Assembly: GCA_938007935.1 (NCBI GenBank) | Contig: CALLMD010000010.1 | Span: forward strand, 62,001-126,000 | Length of the DNA: 64,000 nucleotides | Direction: 5' to 3' | From: an uncultured Hellea sp. | GTDB lineage: Bacteria; Pseudomonadota; Alphaproteobacteria; Caulobacterales; Maricaulaceae | In this document: one piece after another, positions 38,696-47,459 of the stretch | How positions within the stretch are numbered: the first letter of the stretch is position 1 | How the letters are laid out: each line of letters opens with the position of its first letter | Notes under the pieces: model-generated | What the model was told of the DNA's origin: nothing | The model's database searches: none | The model's input: only the letters and a program-made list of their open reading frames with translations | Position numbers and translations under genes: made by a program

Positions 38696-39532
38696 GTGCC
38701 AGAACTCCCCGAAGTCGAAACTGTCAAGCGCGGGCTTACGCCCGTTATGGAAGGTTTCGTCTTTGATAGGGTACAGCTTAATCGCCCAGACTTACGCTTT
38801 CCGTTTGGGGAAAGTTTTGTAGAGCGCGTTCAAGGACAGACTCTCACATCGCTGACGCGGCGCGCCAAATTCCTGAAAGCTGAGCTGTCTTCGGGCGAGC
38901 GTCTCTTTATGCATTTGGGCATGTCTGGGCGCTTTACGATTGACCATGATGTTCAAGGTCAATTTGCCCATGCCCATAATACCAATCCCAAACATGATCA
39001 TGTTGTCTTTGAGATGAGTAGCGGGGCGCGCGTGACCTTTAATGATCCGCGCCGTTTCGGCTTTATGGAACTCGTCGCGGCTAATGAACCTTATCGCCTT
39101 GATGACCTTGGGCCTGAACCTATGGGTAACGGTTTTAACGCACCAGATTTACGGACGCGCCTAAAGGGCAAGAAAAGCAAAATCAAAGCGGCGCTACTTG
39201 ATCAGCGCGTTGTGGCAGGACTTGGCAATATATATGTCTGTGAAGCGCTTTACCGCGCAGGCATTTCGCCAAAGCGCGCCGCGGGACGGCTGACGATTGC
39301 AGAGACTGAGAGCCTGACAGGCCATATCAAAGACACAATTAGCGCCGCGATTGAAGCGGGCGGGTCCTCTCTTAAAGACTTTGCCAATACAGATGGCGAT
39401 TTGGGTTATTTTCAGCATAGCTTTGCGGTATATGGCCGTGAGGGTGAGCCCTGTAATAATTGCGGGGCCGAAATTAAGCGTATTGTCCAAAGCGGACGCA
39501 GTAGTTTTTATTGCGGCAAATGCCAAAAATAG
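38696..39532 (+). CDS. mutM: Formamidopyrimidine-DNA glycosylase
   Basis: It removes oxidised purines such as 8-oxoguanine and cuts the DNA strand. Seen: the N-terminal PELPEVETVKRGL, in which the Pro after the initiator Met is the catalytic nucleophile (the GTG start at 38696 is thus well supported), the LGMSGRF stretch, the helix-two-turn-helix region VVAGLGNIYVCEALYRAGISP, and the C-terminal zinc finger (CNNCG...CGKC). Length 278 is normal. It follows grpE and two palindromes. Confidence 0.95.
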   Translation: MPELPEVETVKRGLTPVMEGFVFDRVQLNRPDLRFPFGESFVERVQGQTLTSLTRRAKFLKAELSSGERLFMHLGMSGRFTIDHDVQGQFAHAHNTNPKHDHVVFEMSSGARVTFNDPRRFGFMELVAANEPYRLDDLGPEPMGNGFNAPDLRTRLKGKKSKIKAALLDQRVVAGLGNIYVCEALYRAGISPKRAAGRLTIAETESLTGHIKDTISAAIEAGGSSLKDFANTDGDLGYFQHSFAVYGREGEPCNNCGAEIKRIVQSGRSSFYCGKCQK

Positions 39533-39611
39533 AGATGGATTAAAGATCAATCCTAAGTCAAATATCAGCGCTAAGATATCTTATGATGTCTCGCGCTATA
39601 TTAATCAGTCT

Positions 39612-41660
39612 TTATGATTTACTTTTTTTAGGCTTACGCTTTAGCTTCACGCCGCCGGGTTTTCCCTTTGTCGCCTTGCGCCTTTTTGGCGGCCCATCGC
39701 CGCCCGCCATGCCTTTTGGCGGCTTCTTACTTGCACCCTTTCCTACCTTCGCCGCCGCGCGCGCAAGTTTCTTTTTGTGAGGTTTCTTTACTTTGGGTTT
39801 ATCGGCATAAGACGGATCATCCGTCCAGACTGTGGCCTCTTGATAGGTTTCGGCCTTGTCCTCGGCCGCCGCAGCCGCTCTGGCTTTGGCTTTCTTATTC
39901 ATTTTAGGGGGACGGTCCTCATAAGATTTAACTTTTTGACGCGGCTCATAAGGTTTCGAGCTACGCCCCCGAGACTCACCACGGTCACGCCCGCGTCTCT
40001 TATGTCCTCTGTCTCGGCCACCACCGCCTTGAACATGGCCACCCTTAAAATCTGGCTGACCGTCAACCCGTCGGGCCGTAATCGCTTTTTCGATTTTTCC
40101 CTCGGGGCCAATGGCTGTCAAGAAACGCTCAAGGCCCGAAGGGTCAACTTCAACGAAGGTTGCTGTCTCGGTAATCTTGATGGAACCGATTTCGCTTTTT
40201 TTCAAATCGCCCGATTTGCAGAGCATCGGCAATATCCAGCGCGGTTCCGCCTTTTGTTTACGCCCGAGATTCAAGGTAAACCACACACCACCGTCAAAAT
40301 CATTACGCGGTTTGCTCTCTCGCTGTCCGCCGCGTTCATAGCCGCTATCACCGGAAACCAGTTCTTCAGGCGCAGAGCGGCCAGCCCGATACAGACGAAT
40401 AAAGGCCGCTGCAATTTGGCCAGGTTCAAATTTTTCGAGCATGCGCTCAGTTATAATGCGTTCATCATCTGTAACGGGTTCACTCAGCACAAGGCCCTCA
40501 AGCATGCGTTCATTATCTTTAGCAATGACATCCTCAGCAGAAGGCGGATTCACCCAATTCGCCGTAATCTTTGCGCCTTTTAATAAGCGCTCCGCACGGC
40601 GCGTCCCTTGATGAGGTACGATGAGAATACTCACGCCTTTACGGCCAGCGCGGCCTGTTCGGCCAGAACGGTGCAAAAGCGCTTCTGTGTTTTTAGGTAT
40701 AGAGGCATGCACGACAAGCTCTAAGTCAGGAAGGTCAAGGCCCCGAGCCGCGACATCCGTCGCAATGCAGACTTTGGCGCGGCCATCACGTAAGGCTTGC
40801 AGCGCCGCGCTACGTTGATTTTGATTAAGCTCGCCCGAAAGCGCGACAACTGAAAAGCCGCGATTATTAAAGCGCTGTACCATGCGGTTAACTTCATCAC
40901 GGCGGTCACAAAAAACGATGGCGTTCTTAGCATCATAATAGCGCAAGACATTGATAATCGCATTTTCACGGTCATCTTTGGAGACGCGCAAAGCACGATA
41001 TTCAATATCCAGATGCTGTTTGGCTTCGGCCGCTGTATTAACGCGTACTGCATCACGTTGAAATTTTTTAGCTAGAGAGGCAATCGTCTTGGGTACCGTA
41101 GCCGAGAACATAAGGGTACGTCTTTCAGATGGCGCGGCGCCCAAAATGACCTCTATTTCCTCGCGAAAGCCCATTTTAAGCATTTCATCGGCTTCATCGA
41201 GCACCACGGCCTGAAGCCCGCTCATATCAAGAGAGCCGCGCTTAATGTGATCGCAAAGCCGCCCAGGCGTCCCTACCACAATATGCGCACCGCGTCCTAA
41301 GGCGCGGCGTTCATCACGCATATCCATGCCGCCCACACAAGAGGCGACCTGCCCGCCTGCCTTGGCATATAACCAATCCAGCTCCCGCTTGACCTGCATC
41401 GCAAGTTCGCGGGTCGGGGCGATGACAACGGCCATAGGCATATCTGCGCGAGGCAACCGCTCGGCATCGCCTAGTAGCGTCGAAGCCAGTGCTAAACCAA
41501 ACGCCACTGTCTTGCCTGACCCCGTTTGGGCAGAGACTAACATATCTACGCCGTCTAGCTCTGGAGCTAAGACGGCATCCTGGACAGGCGTAAGGCTTTT
41601 ATACCCTTTCGCCGCCAAAGCCTGCGCGAGCGCGAGATGCGCTTTTGAAATATCACTCAT
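39612..41660 (-). CDS. DEAD-box RNA helicase, DbpA/DeaD-like
   Basis: ATP-dependent RNA helicase. Seen in order: the Q-motif region GYKSLTPVQDAVL, AQTGSGKTVAFGL (I), APTRELA (Ia), VVLDEADEMLKMGF (II), FSATVP (III), and in the second RecA domain DVAARGLDLPDLELVVH and HRSGRTGRAGR (V, VI). Residues ~450-560 form a DbpA-type RNA-binding domain (WFTLNLGRKQ; EIGSIKITETATFVEVD) and the last ~120 are strongly basic (Lys/Arg/Gly-rich), as in DeaD, and should bind ribosomal RNA. The specific role, cold adaptation or ribosome assembly, cannot be fixed. Confidence 0.9.
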   Translation of the reverse strand: MSDISKAHLALAQALAAKGYKSLTPVQDAVLAPELDGVDMLVSAQTGSGKTVAFGLALASTLLGDAERLPRADMPMAVVIAPTRELAMQVKRELDWLYAKAGGQVASCVGGMDMRDERRALGRGAHIVVGTPGRLCDHIKRGSLDMSGLQAVVLDEADEMLKMGFREEIEVILGAAPSERRTLMFSATVPKTIASLAKKFQRDAVRVNTAAEAKQHLDIEYRALRVSKDDRENAIINVLRYYDAKNAIVFCDRRDEVNRMVQRFNNRGFSVVALSGELNQNQRSAALQALRDGRAKVCIATDVAARGLDLPDLELVVHASIPKNTEALLHRSGRTGRAGRKGVSILIVPHQGTRRAERLLKGAKITANWVNPPSAEDVIAKDNERMLEGLVLSEPVTDDERIITERMLEKFEPGQIAAAFIRLYRAGRSAPEELVSGDSGYERGGQRESKPRNDFDGGVWFTLNLGRKQKAEPRWILPMLCKSGDLKKSEIGSIKITETATFVEVDPSGLERFLTAIGPEGKIEKAITARRVDGQPDFKGGHVQGGGGRDRGHKRRGRDRGESRGRSSKPYEPRQKVKSYEDRPPKMNKKAKARAAAAAEDKAETYQEATVWTDDPSYADKPKVKKPHKKKLARAAAKVGKGASKKPPKGMAGGDGPPKRRKATKGKPGGVKLKRKPKKSKS

Positions 41661-41861
41661 GTCCGTACTTTATATATAAGGCGGTAAAACACCTGCCCGC
41701 ACAAGAGGGTGGGCTGTCAATTGCGCGCTCCATAGGCCTTCAAAACACAGCTGTATACCGTCAATACACATAATAAGCGAGTTGAATAAGTTTAGTTTCT
41801 CGTGTTGCAGAGGCAGTTTTAGCCGTGTAAACGCCGTCGATAATGAATGACGGAGGCCATT

Positions 41862-42635
41862 ATGGGCTATGACATGATTGAGCTGACCAAAGATGGTAGC
41901 GTTGCGACGATAAAGCTAGATCGTCCAAAAGCGTTAAATGCCCTTTGCGCGCCTATGATGGCTGAAGTTGCTGACGCACTTTCAGCTTTGGAAAAAGACG
42001 ATGCAATTGGCTGTGTTATCCTGACGGGGTCTGAGAAAGCTTTTGCGGCAGGCGCGGATATTAAAGAGATGTCAAACCTTGAATATCTTGAAATTTACAA
42101 AACTGACCTATTTCACAATCACGAATCTGTTGCTCGCTTCCGTAAACCCATCATCGCCGCCGTCGCAGGCTACGCACTTGGCGGTGGCTGCGAACTCGCA
42201 ATGATGTGTGATTTCATTATAGCAGCAGAAAATACTAAATTCGGTCAGCCAGAAATAAATTTAGGCGTTATGCCAGGCATTGGCGGGACGCAACGTCTTA
42301 TTCGGGCCGTTGGAAAATCTAAAGCTATGGATATGTGTCTCACGGGGCGCATGATGGATGCACAAGAGGCCTTAGCCGCCAATCTCGTCTCCCGTGTAGT
42401 GCCTGTTGATGAGCTTATGGAGACAGTAAAAGAGGCCGCAGACAAAATTGCGGCTCAAAGTCAACCTATTGCTATGATGACCAAGGAAACAATAAACGCC
42501 TCTTTTGAGATGACATTGTCTCAAGGCGTCCAATTTGAACGCCGCTTATTTCAAAGCATGTTTACCACCGCAGACCAAAAAGAAGGCATGGCGGCCTTCT
42601 CAGAGAAACGGAAACCCCATTTTAAGAATAAATAG
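41862..42635 (+). CDS. Enoyl-CoA hydratase (crotonase family)
   Basis: It hydrates trans-2-enoyl-CoA in fatty acid oxidation. I start at ATG 41862 with GGAGG at good spacing rather than the upstream in-frame ATG. Seen: KLDRPKALNAL, AFAAGADIKEM (the oxyanion-hole loop), ALGGGCELAMMCDFI with one catalytic Glu, and FGQPEINLGVMPGIGG with the second. Both Glu are present, so hydratase activity is expected. The length of 257 is normal for a short-chain enzyme. It is divergent from the helicase gene with about 200 bases between them, and precedes rpsT. Confidence 0.9.
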   Translation: MGYDMIELTKDGSVATIKLDRPKALNALCAPMMAEVADALSALEKDDAIGCVILTGSEKAFAAGADIKEMSNLEYLEIYKTDLFHNHESVARFRKPIIAAVAGYALGGGCELAMMCDFIIAAENTKFGQPEINLGVMPGIGGTQRLIRAVGKSKAMDMCLTGRMMDAQEALAANLVSRVVPVDELMETVKEAADKIAAQSQPIAMMTKETINASFEMTLSQGVQFERRLFQSMFTTADQKEGMAAFSEKRKPHFKNK

Positions 42636-42650
42636 CCTAAAAAAGGGCGG

Positions 42651-42713
42651 TTGACGTGCACAGACTGGGTAGCTATAGGCGGCCCTTGAAATTCAAGTCT
42701 GTGCAAATGCACA
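42651..42713 (+). promoter_or_regulatory. rpsT promoter with nested inverted repeats
   Basis: TTGACG (42651) and TATAGG (42674), spaced by 17 bases, form a strong-looking promoter. TGCACAGACT (42657-42666) and AGTCTGTGCA (42696-42705) are a perfect 10-base inverted pair around the -10. CTTGAA-A-TTCAAG (42685-42697) and TGTGCA-AA-TGCACA (42700-42713) lie inside or just beyond it. Confidence 0.65.
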
Positions 42714-42731
42714 GCAAAAACTGAGGAAAAT

Positions 42732-42995
42732 ATGGCAAACACTTCATCTGCCAAGAAGAACGTTCGTAAAATGGCCCGTAAAACGGTTGTGAACAAAGCG
42801 CGCCGGACAATGGTACGCTCAAATCTCCGCAAAGTCGAAGATGCAATCACGGCTGGCGATAAGGCTGCAGCAACTGAAGCGCTTAAAGCCGCTGAGCCAG
42901 CGATGATGCGCGCTGTATCTAAGGGTGTTTATCATAAAAATACGGCATCGCGTAAGATTTCAAGACTTAGCAAACGCGTTAAGGCGATTGCATAA
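42732..42995 (+). CDS. rpsT: 30S ribosomal protein S20
   Basis: S20 binds 16S rRNA early in small-subunit assembly. Seen: a Lys/Arg-rich N-terminus ([21 protein letters not shown]), the [19 protein letters not shown] helix, and [24 protein letters not shown] at the C-terminus. Length 87 is normal. The position before dnaA is the same as in Caulobacter. A strong promoter with inverted repeats lies upstream and a clear terminator follows. Confidence 0.97.
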   Translation: MANTSSAKKNVRKMARKTVVNKARRTMVRSNLRKVEDAITAGDKAAATEALKAAEPAMMRAVSKGVYHKNTASRKISRLSKRVKAIA

Positions 42996-43436
42996 CCACT
43001 CAAAGCCCCTCAGGCTTATTTATAGACGATTAACCGGAGCAAGAGCTTCGGTTTTTTTATGTCAATTTTTATGTTCTCCTTTTCATCACTATGTAAAAAG
43101 GGCCCGAAAACCCCAGTAACTTTGGGTTTTCCACAGGTCAAAAAAAATATGTTAATAAAATCTAAATTTTTTTTTCGAGCTAGTTCTTTGCGATTCCTCA
43201 CTTTTTTTCTGTCAACTGAAAATGATGTCGATATTGCTATTTTTCTTGGTTGACGCAGACGAAAAGAGTCGGTTTATAGAAGGTGTAAAAGACAGGTGTG
43301 ACGGAGCGCAGTTCACACAGTTTTGGTAGGGGAAACCTGCTTATTTGAAATCTTCAGATAAGCAGTATCCATAAATTTTTATTATTTTTCAAGGGCTTAC
43401 CTTTAAGCCCCTTGGATAAATTTGGAGTCACGTCAC
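42996..43436 (+). promoter_or_regulatory. rpsT-dnaA intergenic region: dnaA promoter, leader and one DnaA-box-like site
   Basis: After the rpsT terminator comes an AT-rich stretch with T tracts and one DnaA-box-like nonamer, TTTTCCACA (43127-43135, one mismatch). TTGACG (43250-43255), 17 bases, TTTATA (43273-43278) is the probable dnaA promoter, with a GANTC site (GAGTC, 43266-43270) in the spacer. The leader of about 150 bases ends in a GGGCTTA-CCTT-TAAGCCC hairpin (43393-43410) just before the dnaA ribosome site. I see no further DnaA boxes, so an origin here is not shown. Confidence 0.6.
43032..43058 (+). terminator. Intrinsic terminator after rpsT
   Basis: AACCGGAGC, loop AAGA, GCTTCGGTT (one G-T pair), then seven T. 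It separates the rpsT transcript from the dnaA leader. Confidence 0.85.
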
Positions 43437-44903
43437 GTGAGCATTGGTGATAATATTGTCTCAGACTCCAACACCTCAGCGCCTGACCTCTATACAGGTG
43501 AGCCGCCTCTACAAAGCGCTCATAATACTTGGGGAAAGGTTCGAAATGACCTCGCATATGCGCTTGGGGCAAATGTTCACAGATCATGGACTGGACGCCT
43601 AAGGGTCTCTTCTGCGACTGACCGTATTGTTACACTCAGCGCGCCAACACGTTTCATAGCCTCTAAAATTGAAACACAATATGCAGACACTGTTCGCAGA
43701 CTGTGGAAAAAGCACGACATGGTCGCTCCGCCGCGTGATGTTATGTTCTCTGCCGCTGCTGGCGCTCCAGTCACCGCGCCAAAGCCGGTAGCCAAAAAGC
43801 ACTCTCCCTCACTCCCTGCAGCTTCAATCTCAACCTCTGAGAAAGACTTAAAGAGCGGCGAAAGTCCGCGGGATCGTTTTACCTTTGATAACTTTGTCGT
43901 TGGCGCCTCAAATGAACTTGCCTTCGCCGTCGCGCGCCAAATTGCAAGCTGCCGTGCTGCGCAATATAATCCGATAGTCCTTCATGGCAATAATGGCATG
44001 GGTAAAACGCATTTACTTTATGCTATTGAGCAAACTGTTAAGCAAACAGACCCGACTCACCGCGTAAAATTAATAAGTTCAGAAGAATTTGTCAGTGCAT
44101 TTGTAAGTTCAGTCCGCGGATCGGGACGCGAAGCCATAGATGCATTCAAATCATCTCTTCGTGATGTCGATCTTCTTATAATCGATGACGCGCATTTCAT
44201 TGCAGATAAGCCTGGTTCTCAAGAAGAGTTACTTCACACGCTTGTATCGCTAGTTGACCAAGGGAAGCAAATCCTGATCGCCGCAGATCGCCACCCAGAC
44301 AAGATAGACAAAGCCTCTGAACGCTTAAAGTCTTACCTGTGTTCAGGTCTCGTCTGTAAAATTGGCGCGGCAGATTATGAATTGCGCCTGCGTATCCTCG
44401 ACCGTCTTATTGCGCGTCGCCGTGCAAATGGTAACGCAACCCTCGCCATTCCACAAAATGCTCGCGATCATTTAGCGGCCCGTATGAATGCTACCCCGCG
44501 TGACCTCGAAGGCGCTTTCAACCAAATCGTTGCACAAAGTGAGTTTCTTGGAACGCCCATTACATTAGAAACTGTACAGGAAACGCTCTCTGACTCTCGC
44601 TATACAGCGGGCCAGCGCCTGACAGTGGACCGTATTCAGCGCGCCGTTTGTGAGGAATTTCGGGTTACGCTCACGGATATGACGTCAAAACGCCGTGCCC
44701 GAGCCATAGCCAGACCGCGCCAAGTTGCGATGTATTTGTCTAAAAAGATGACAAAACGGTCCCTGCCCGATATTGGCCGCCGCTTCGGTGGACGTGATCA
44801 CACAACCGTCATGCATGCCGTAAAACGCATAGAATCATTGCGTCTTGAAGATGGTAATTTCAATGCACAAATCGATTCTGTCGAGGCTGCGCTTAAACGT
44901 TAA
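43437..44903 (+). CDS. dnaA: Chromosomal replication initiator DnaA
   Basis: DnaA opens the origin for replication. I start at GTG 43437, with GGAG nine bases upstream; the in-frame TTG at 43422 contains that site. Seen: a short N-terminal domain I, a linker rich in Ala/Pro/Lys, domain III with Walker A (LHGNNGMGKTHLL) and Walker B (LLIIDDAHF), and a C-terminal domain IV with RRFGGRDHTTVMHAVKRIE, the DnaA-box binding helix. The length of 488 is normal for alphaproteobacteria. A terminator follows, and dnaN starts 112 bases downstream. Confidence 0.96.
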   Translation: MSIGDNIVSDSNTSAPDLYTGEPPLQSAHNTWGKVRNDLAYALGANVHRSWTGRLRVSSATDRIVTLSAPTRFIASKIETQYADTVRRLWKKHDMVAPPRDVMFSAAAGAPVTAPKPVAKKHSPSLPAASISTSEKDLKSGESPRDRFTFDNFVVGASNELAFAVARQIASCRAAQYNPIVLHGNNGMGKTHLLYAIEQTVKQTDPTHRVKLISSEEFVSAFVSSVRGSGREAIDAFKSSLRDVDLLIIDDAHFIADKPGSQEELLHTLVSLVDQGKQILIAADRHPDKIDKASERLKSYLCSGLVCKIGAADYELRLRILDRLIARRRANGNATLAIPQNARDHLAARMNATPRDLEGAFNQIVAQSEFLGTPITLETVQETLSDSRYTAGQRLTVDRIQRAVCEEFRVTLTDMTSKRRARAIARPRQVAMYLSKKMTKRSLPDIGRRFGGRDHTTVMHAVKRIESLRLEDGNFNAQIDSVEAALKR

Positions 44904-44964
44904 GAACTCCTCAACTTATCCACTTGGCAAATTCGCCTTTTAGGCTATGTTGGTCCCTTATTGA

Positions 44965-44989
44965 GGCTCTTCTACGCGAAGAGCCTTTT
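44965..44989 (+). terminator. Intrinsic terminator after dnaA
   Basis: GGCTCTTC, loop TACGC, GAAGAGCC, then TTTT. An eight-base perfect stem 61 bases after the dnaA stop. The short T run makes partial read-through to dnaN likely. Confidence 0.7.
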
Positions 44990-45015
44990 CCAACACTAAA
45001 GACCTAGGCTGGATA

Positions 45016-46119
45016 ATGAGATTAACAATAGAACGCGCCGCGCTACTCAAAGCGCTAGGACATGTCCAAAATGTTGTGGAACGCCGCAATACCATTCCAA
45101 TTCTATCAAATGTACTCATGAGTGCAGATGACGGTAAAGTCTCATTGGTTGCAACCGATTTAGATATTGAAATTTCCGAAGATACAGCGGCAGAGGTTAG
45201 CGCGCCCGGGCAAATTACTGCGCCCGCCCATACACTTTATGACATTGCCCGAAAACTACCTGATGGCGCGCAAGTTTCACTACAAATCAATGCCGAAGAC
45301 CGCCTGGATGTCGATGCAGGACGTTCGCATTTCACGCTTCCATTATTACCTTCTGGCGATTTTCCAAAAATGACAGCCGATGGCTTTACGCATAATTTTA
45401 CAATGAAGGCAGATGCTCTTCGACGCTTAATTGATAAAACGCGCTTTGCGATTTCGACTGAAGAAACGCGCTATTACCTTAATGGTATCTATGTTCACGC
45501 TCATGATGGGCTTCTGCGCGCTGTCGCAACGGATGGGCACAGATTAGCCCTTGCTGAAATGGAATTACCCGAAGGCGCAGAAGGCCTACCCGGGGTTATT
45601 ATCCCGCGCAAAACAGTGGCTGAAATTCGCCGTTTAATCGACGGCGGTGATGGCGATGTTGCCTTGTCGGTCTCTGAAGCCAAAATTCGCTTTAACTATG
45701 GCTCTGCTGTACTCACATCAAAACTTATTGACGGCACTTTTCCAGATTATGAGCGCGTAATCCCTAAAGGAAATGAAAAAGAGCTGACAATTGACAATAA
45801 AGTCTTTGCGGATGCGGTTGACCGGGTTGCAACGATTTCTGCAGAGAAATCACGGAGCATCAAAGTTACACTCGGCCAAGACAATCTCGCTTTAACCGTG
45901 AATAATCCCGAGAGCGGAAACGCACATGAAGAATTGATGGTGGATTATAGCGCCGATCCATTAGAAATTGGCTTTAATGCCAAATATCTTTTAGATGTCG
46001 CCGCACAGATAGAAGGCCGGGACGCGACATTTTATTTGGATAGCCCCGCCTCACCGGCTTTGGTGAAAGACTCTGAAGATTCCGCCGCATTATTTGTCTT
46101 GATGCCATTACGCGTCTAA
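45016..46119 (+). CDS. dnaN: DNA polymerase III beta clamp
   Basis: Sliding clamp that tethers the replicase. Seen: the N-terminal RLTIERAALLKALGHVQNVVERRNTIPILSNVL, the middle domain with DKTRFAISTEETRYYLNGIY and AVATDGHRLA, and the C-terminal DRVATISAEKSRSIKV with the final LMPLRV. The length of 367 is normal. It lies between dnaA and recF, the usual order. Confidence 0.97.
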   Translation: MRLTIERAALLKALGHVQNVVERRNTIPILSNVLMSADDGKVSLVATDLDIEISEDTAAEVSAPGQITAPAHTLYDIARKLPDGAQVSLQINAEDRLDVDAGRSHFTLPLLPSGDFPKMTADGFTHNFTMKADALRRLIDKTRFAISTEETRYYLNGIYVHAHDGLLRAVATDGHRLALAEMELPEGAEGLPGVIIPRKTVAEIRRLIDGGDGDVALSVSEAKIRFNYGSAVLTSKLIDGTFPDYERVIPKGNEKELTIDNKVFADAVDRVATISAEKSRSIKVTLGQDNLALTVNNPESGNAHEELMVDYSADPLEIGFNAKYLLDVAAQIEGRDATFYLDSPASPALVKDSEDSAALFVLMPLRV

Positions 46120-46144
46120 TGTATTTATACGGAAAGGCGGCGAG

Positions 46145-47281
46145 ATGGTTTACATATCTAGCCTTCGCCTGACCGATTTTCGTTCCTATTCTAGCCTCGA
46201 CCTCTCATTCTCAAATAAACCTATTGTCCTCTACGGCGCGAATGGCGCTGGGAAAACAAACCTCATGGAAGCCGTATCATTTCTCTCCCCAGGCCGCGGG
46301 TTACGCCGCGCCCGTATGGAAGACCTTGCCCGTAGAGAGGGATCAAAGACCGCTGCGGCCTGGGGAGTCAATGCCCGTATTTCTAGAGGCGAAGATGATA
46401 TCCGTATTTCAGTCGGCCAAGTTCCTGAGCAGCCAAAGCGACGCGTCGTAAGGTTGGACGGTAAAAATACAACTGGCGCGCAACTAGGAGAACAGCTCAC
46501 CTTAATGTGGCTCACACCCGCCCAAGACCGCTTATTCACAGGACCTGCCTCAGACCGTAGAAAATTCCTGGACCGTTTTTCGCTGATCCATTCCCCGTCT
46601 CACGGCATGTCTAGCCTGCGCTATGAAAAGGCGCGCGCAGAACGCAACCGCCTGCTATCAGATAATGTGAGTGATAAAGGATGGTTTAAGGCCCTAGAAA
46701 ATGATATGGCTGTCTATGGCGCTAAAGTCGCGCAAGCACGCGCTCTCACAGTATCTCGCCTCATTGAAGAAATTGATCGCCGTACCGCTGATAAAACCAA
46801 TGATATTTTTCCAAAATCCGTCATTTCCCTAGAGGGTGAGGCAGAAGAAAGATTTCAAAACGGTTTAGATTATTTTGATGTCGAGGACTTTATACGAGAA
46901 GATTTAGCCAAAAACCGCTCAATCGATCAACGCGCTGGACGGACTTTACGCGGTGTTCACCGCTCCGACTTACATGTACGCCATGCAGCTAAAAATATGC
47001 CTGCCGCTGATTGTTCGACAGGAGAACAAAAAGCCTTGCTTATTGGCTTAACTTTGGCCCATGCACGGGCGCAATCTATGCTAAAACCCATTCTGTTGCT
47101 CGACGAAGTCGCCGCCCATCTCGATATTGATCGCCGCGCCGCCTTGATAGAAGAGCTTATTTCGCTAGGAACGCAACTCTTCATGACAGGAACCGACGCA
47201 TCTCTCTTTGAGGCGTTTCATGGCCGCGCAGATTGTTTCAAAGTCAAAGATGGCACTGTTATGGCAACCAAGTTAAAATAG
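46145..47281 (+). CDS. recF: Recombination mediator RecF
   Basis: RecF helps load RecA at gaps. Seen: LRLTDFRSYSSLDLSF, Walker A LYGANGAGKTNLMEAVSFLSPGRGLR, the QDRLFTGPASDRRKFLDRF family motif, the signature region CSTGEQKALLIGLTLAHA and Walker B ILLLDEVAAHLD. The length of 378 is normal. GGCGAG lies before the ATG. Unlike many alphaproteobacteria, gyrB does not follow; the next gene is convergent ubiH. Confidence 0.95.
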   Translation: MVYISSLRLTDFRSYSSLDLSFSNKPIVLYGANGAGKTNLMEAVSFLSPGRGLRRARMEDLARREGSKTAAAWGVNARISRGEDDIRISVGQVPEQPKRRVVRLDGKNTTGAQLGEQLTLMWLTPAQDRLFTGPASDRRKFLDRFSLIHSPSHGMSSLRYEKARAERNRLLSDNVSDKGWFKALENDMAVYGAKVAQARALTVSRLIEEIDRRTADKTNDIFPKSVISLEGEAEERFQNGLDYFDVEDFIREDLAKNRSIDQRAGRTLRGVHRSDLHVRHAAKNMPAADCSTGEQKALLIGLTLAHARAQSMLKPILLLDEVAAHLDIDRRAALIEELISLGTQLFMTGTDASLFEAFHGRADCFKVKDGTVMATKLK

Positions 47282-47301
47282 CTTAGCCTAGAATATAAAG
47301 T

Positions 47302-47346
47302 GCCCCGTTATCCGAAGATAACGAGGCGACGATACCGAAACGGGGC
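47302..47346. other. Two mutually exclusive stems between recF and ubiH
   Basis: CGTTATC-CGAA-GATAACG (47306-47323) is a perfect hairpin; its left arm also lies in GCCCCGTT (47302-47309), which pairs with AACGGGGC (47339-47346). No T run follows. It resembles a switchable RNA or a bidirectional stop between convergent genes; function not known. Confidence 0.4.
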
Positions 47347-47459
47347 GCAATGTCCGGTACCGATAATATGAGGGTCCCCACACCCCTAATCTGAGCCATA
47401 GATTTATGGTCTGCAAGATGAACCTAAGTTGAACGAAAACCAAACGAAGCTATGGTAGG

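Noticed and set aside
43100-43250. Chromosome origin (oriC) in the AT-rich gap before dnaA
   Set aside because: Only one DnaA-box-like nonamer with a mismatch (43127) is visible. In Caulobacter the origin lies on the other side of rpsT. An origin call needs several boxes or a skew shift, which I cannot compute.
47282-47459. gyrB after recF
   Set aside because: The dnaA-dnaN-recF order often continues to gyrB, but the gap has no reading frame and the next gene is a convergent UbiH-type hydroxylase.
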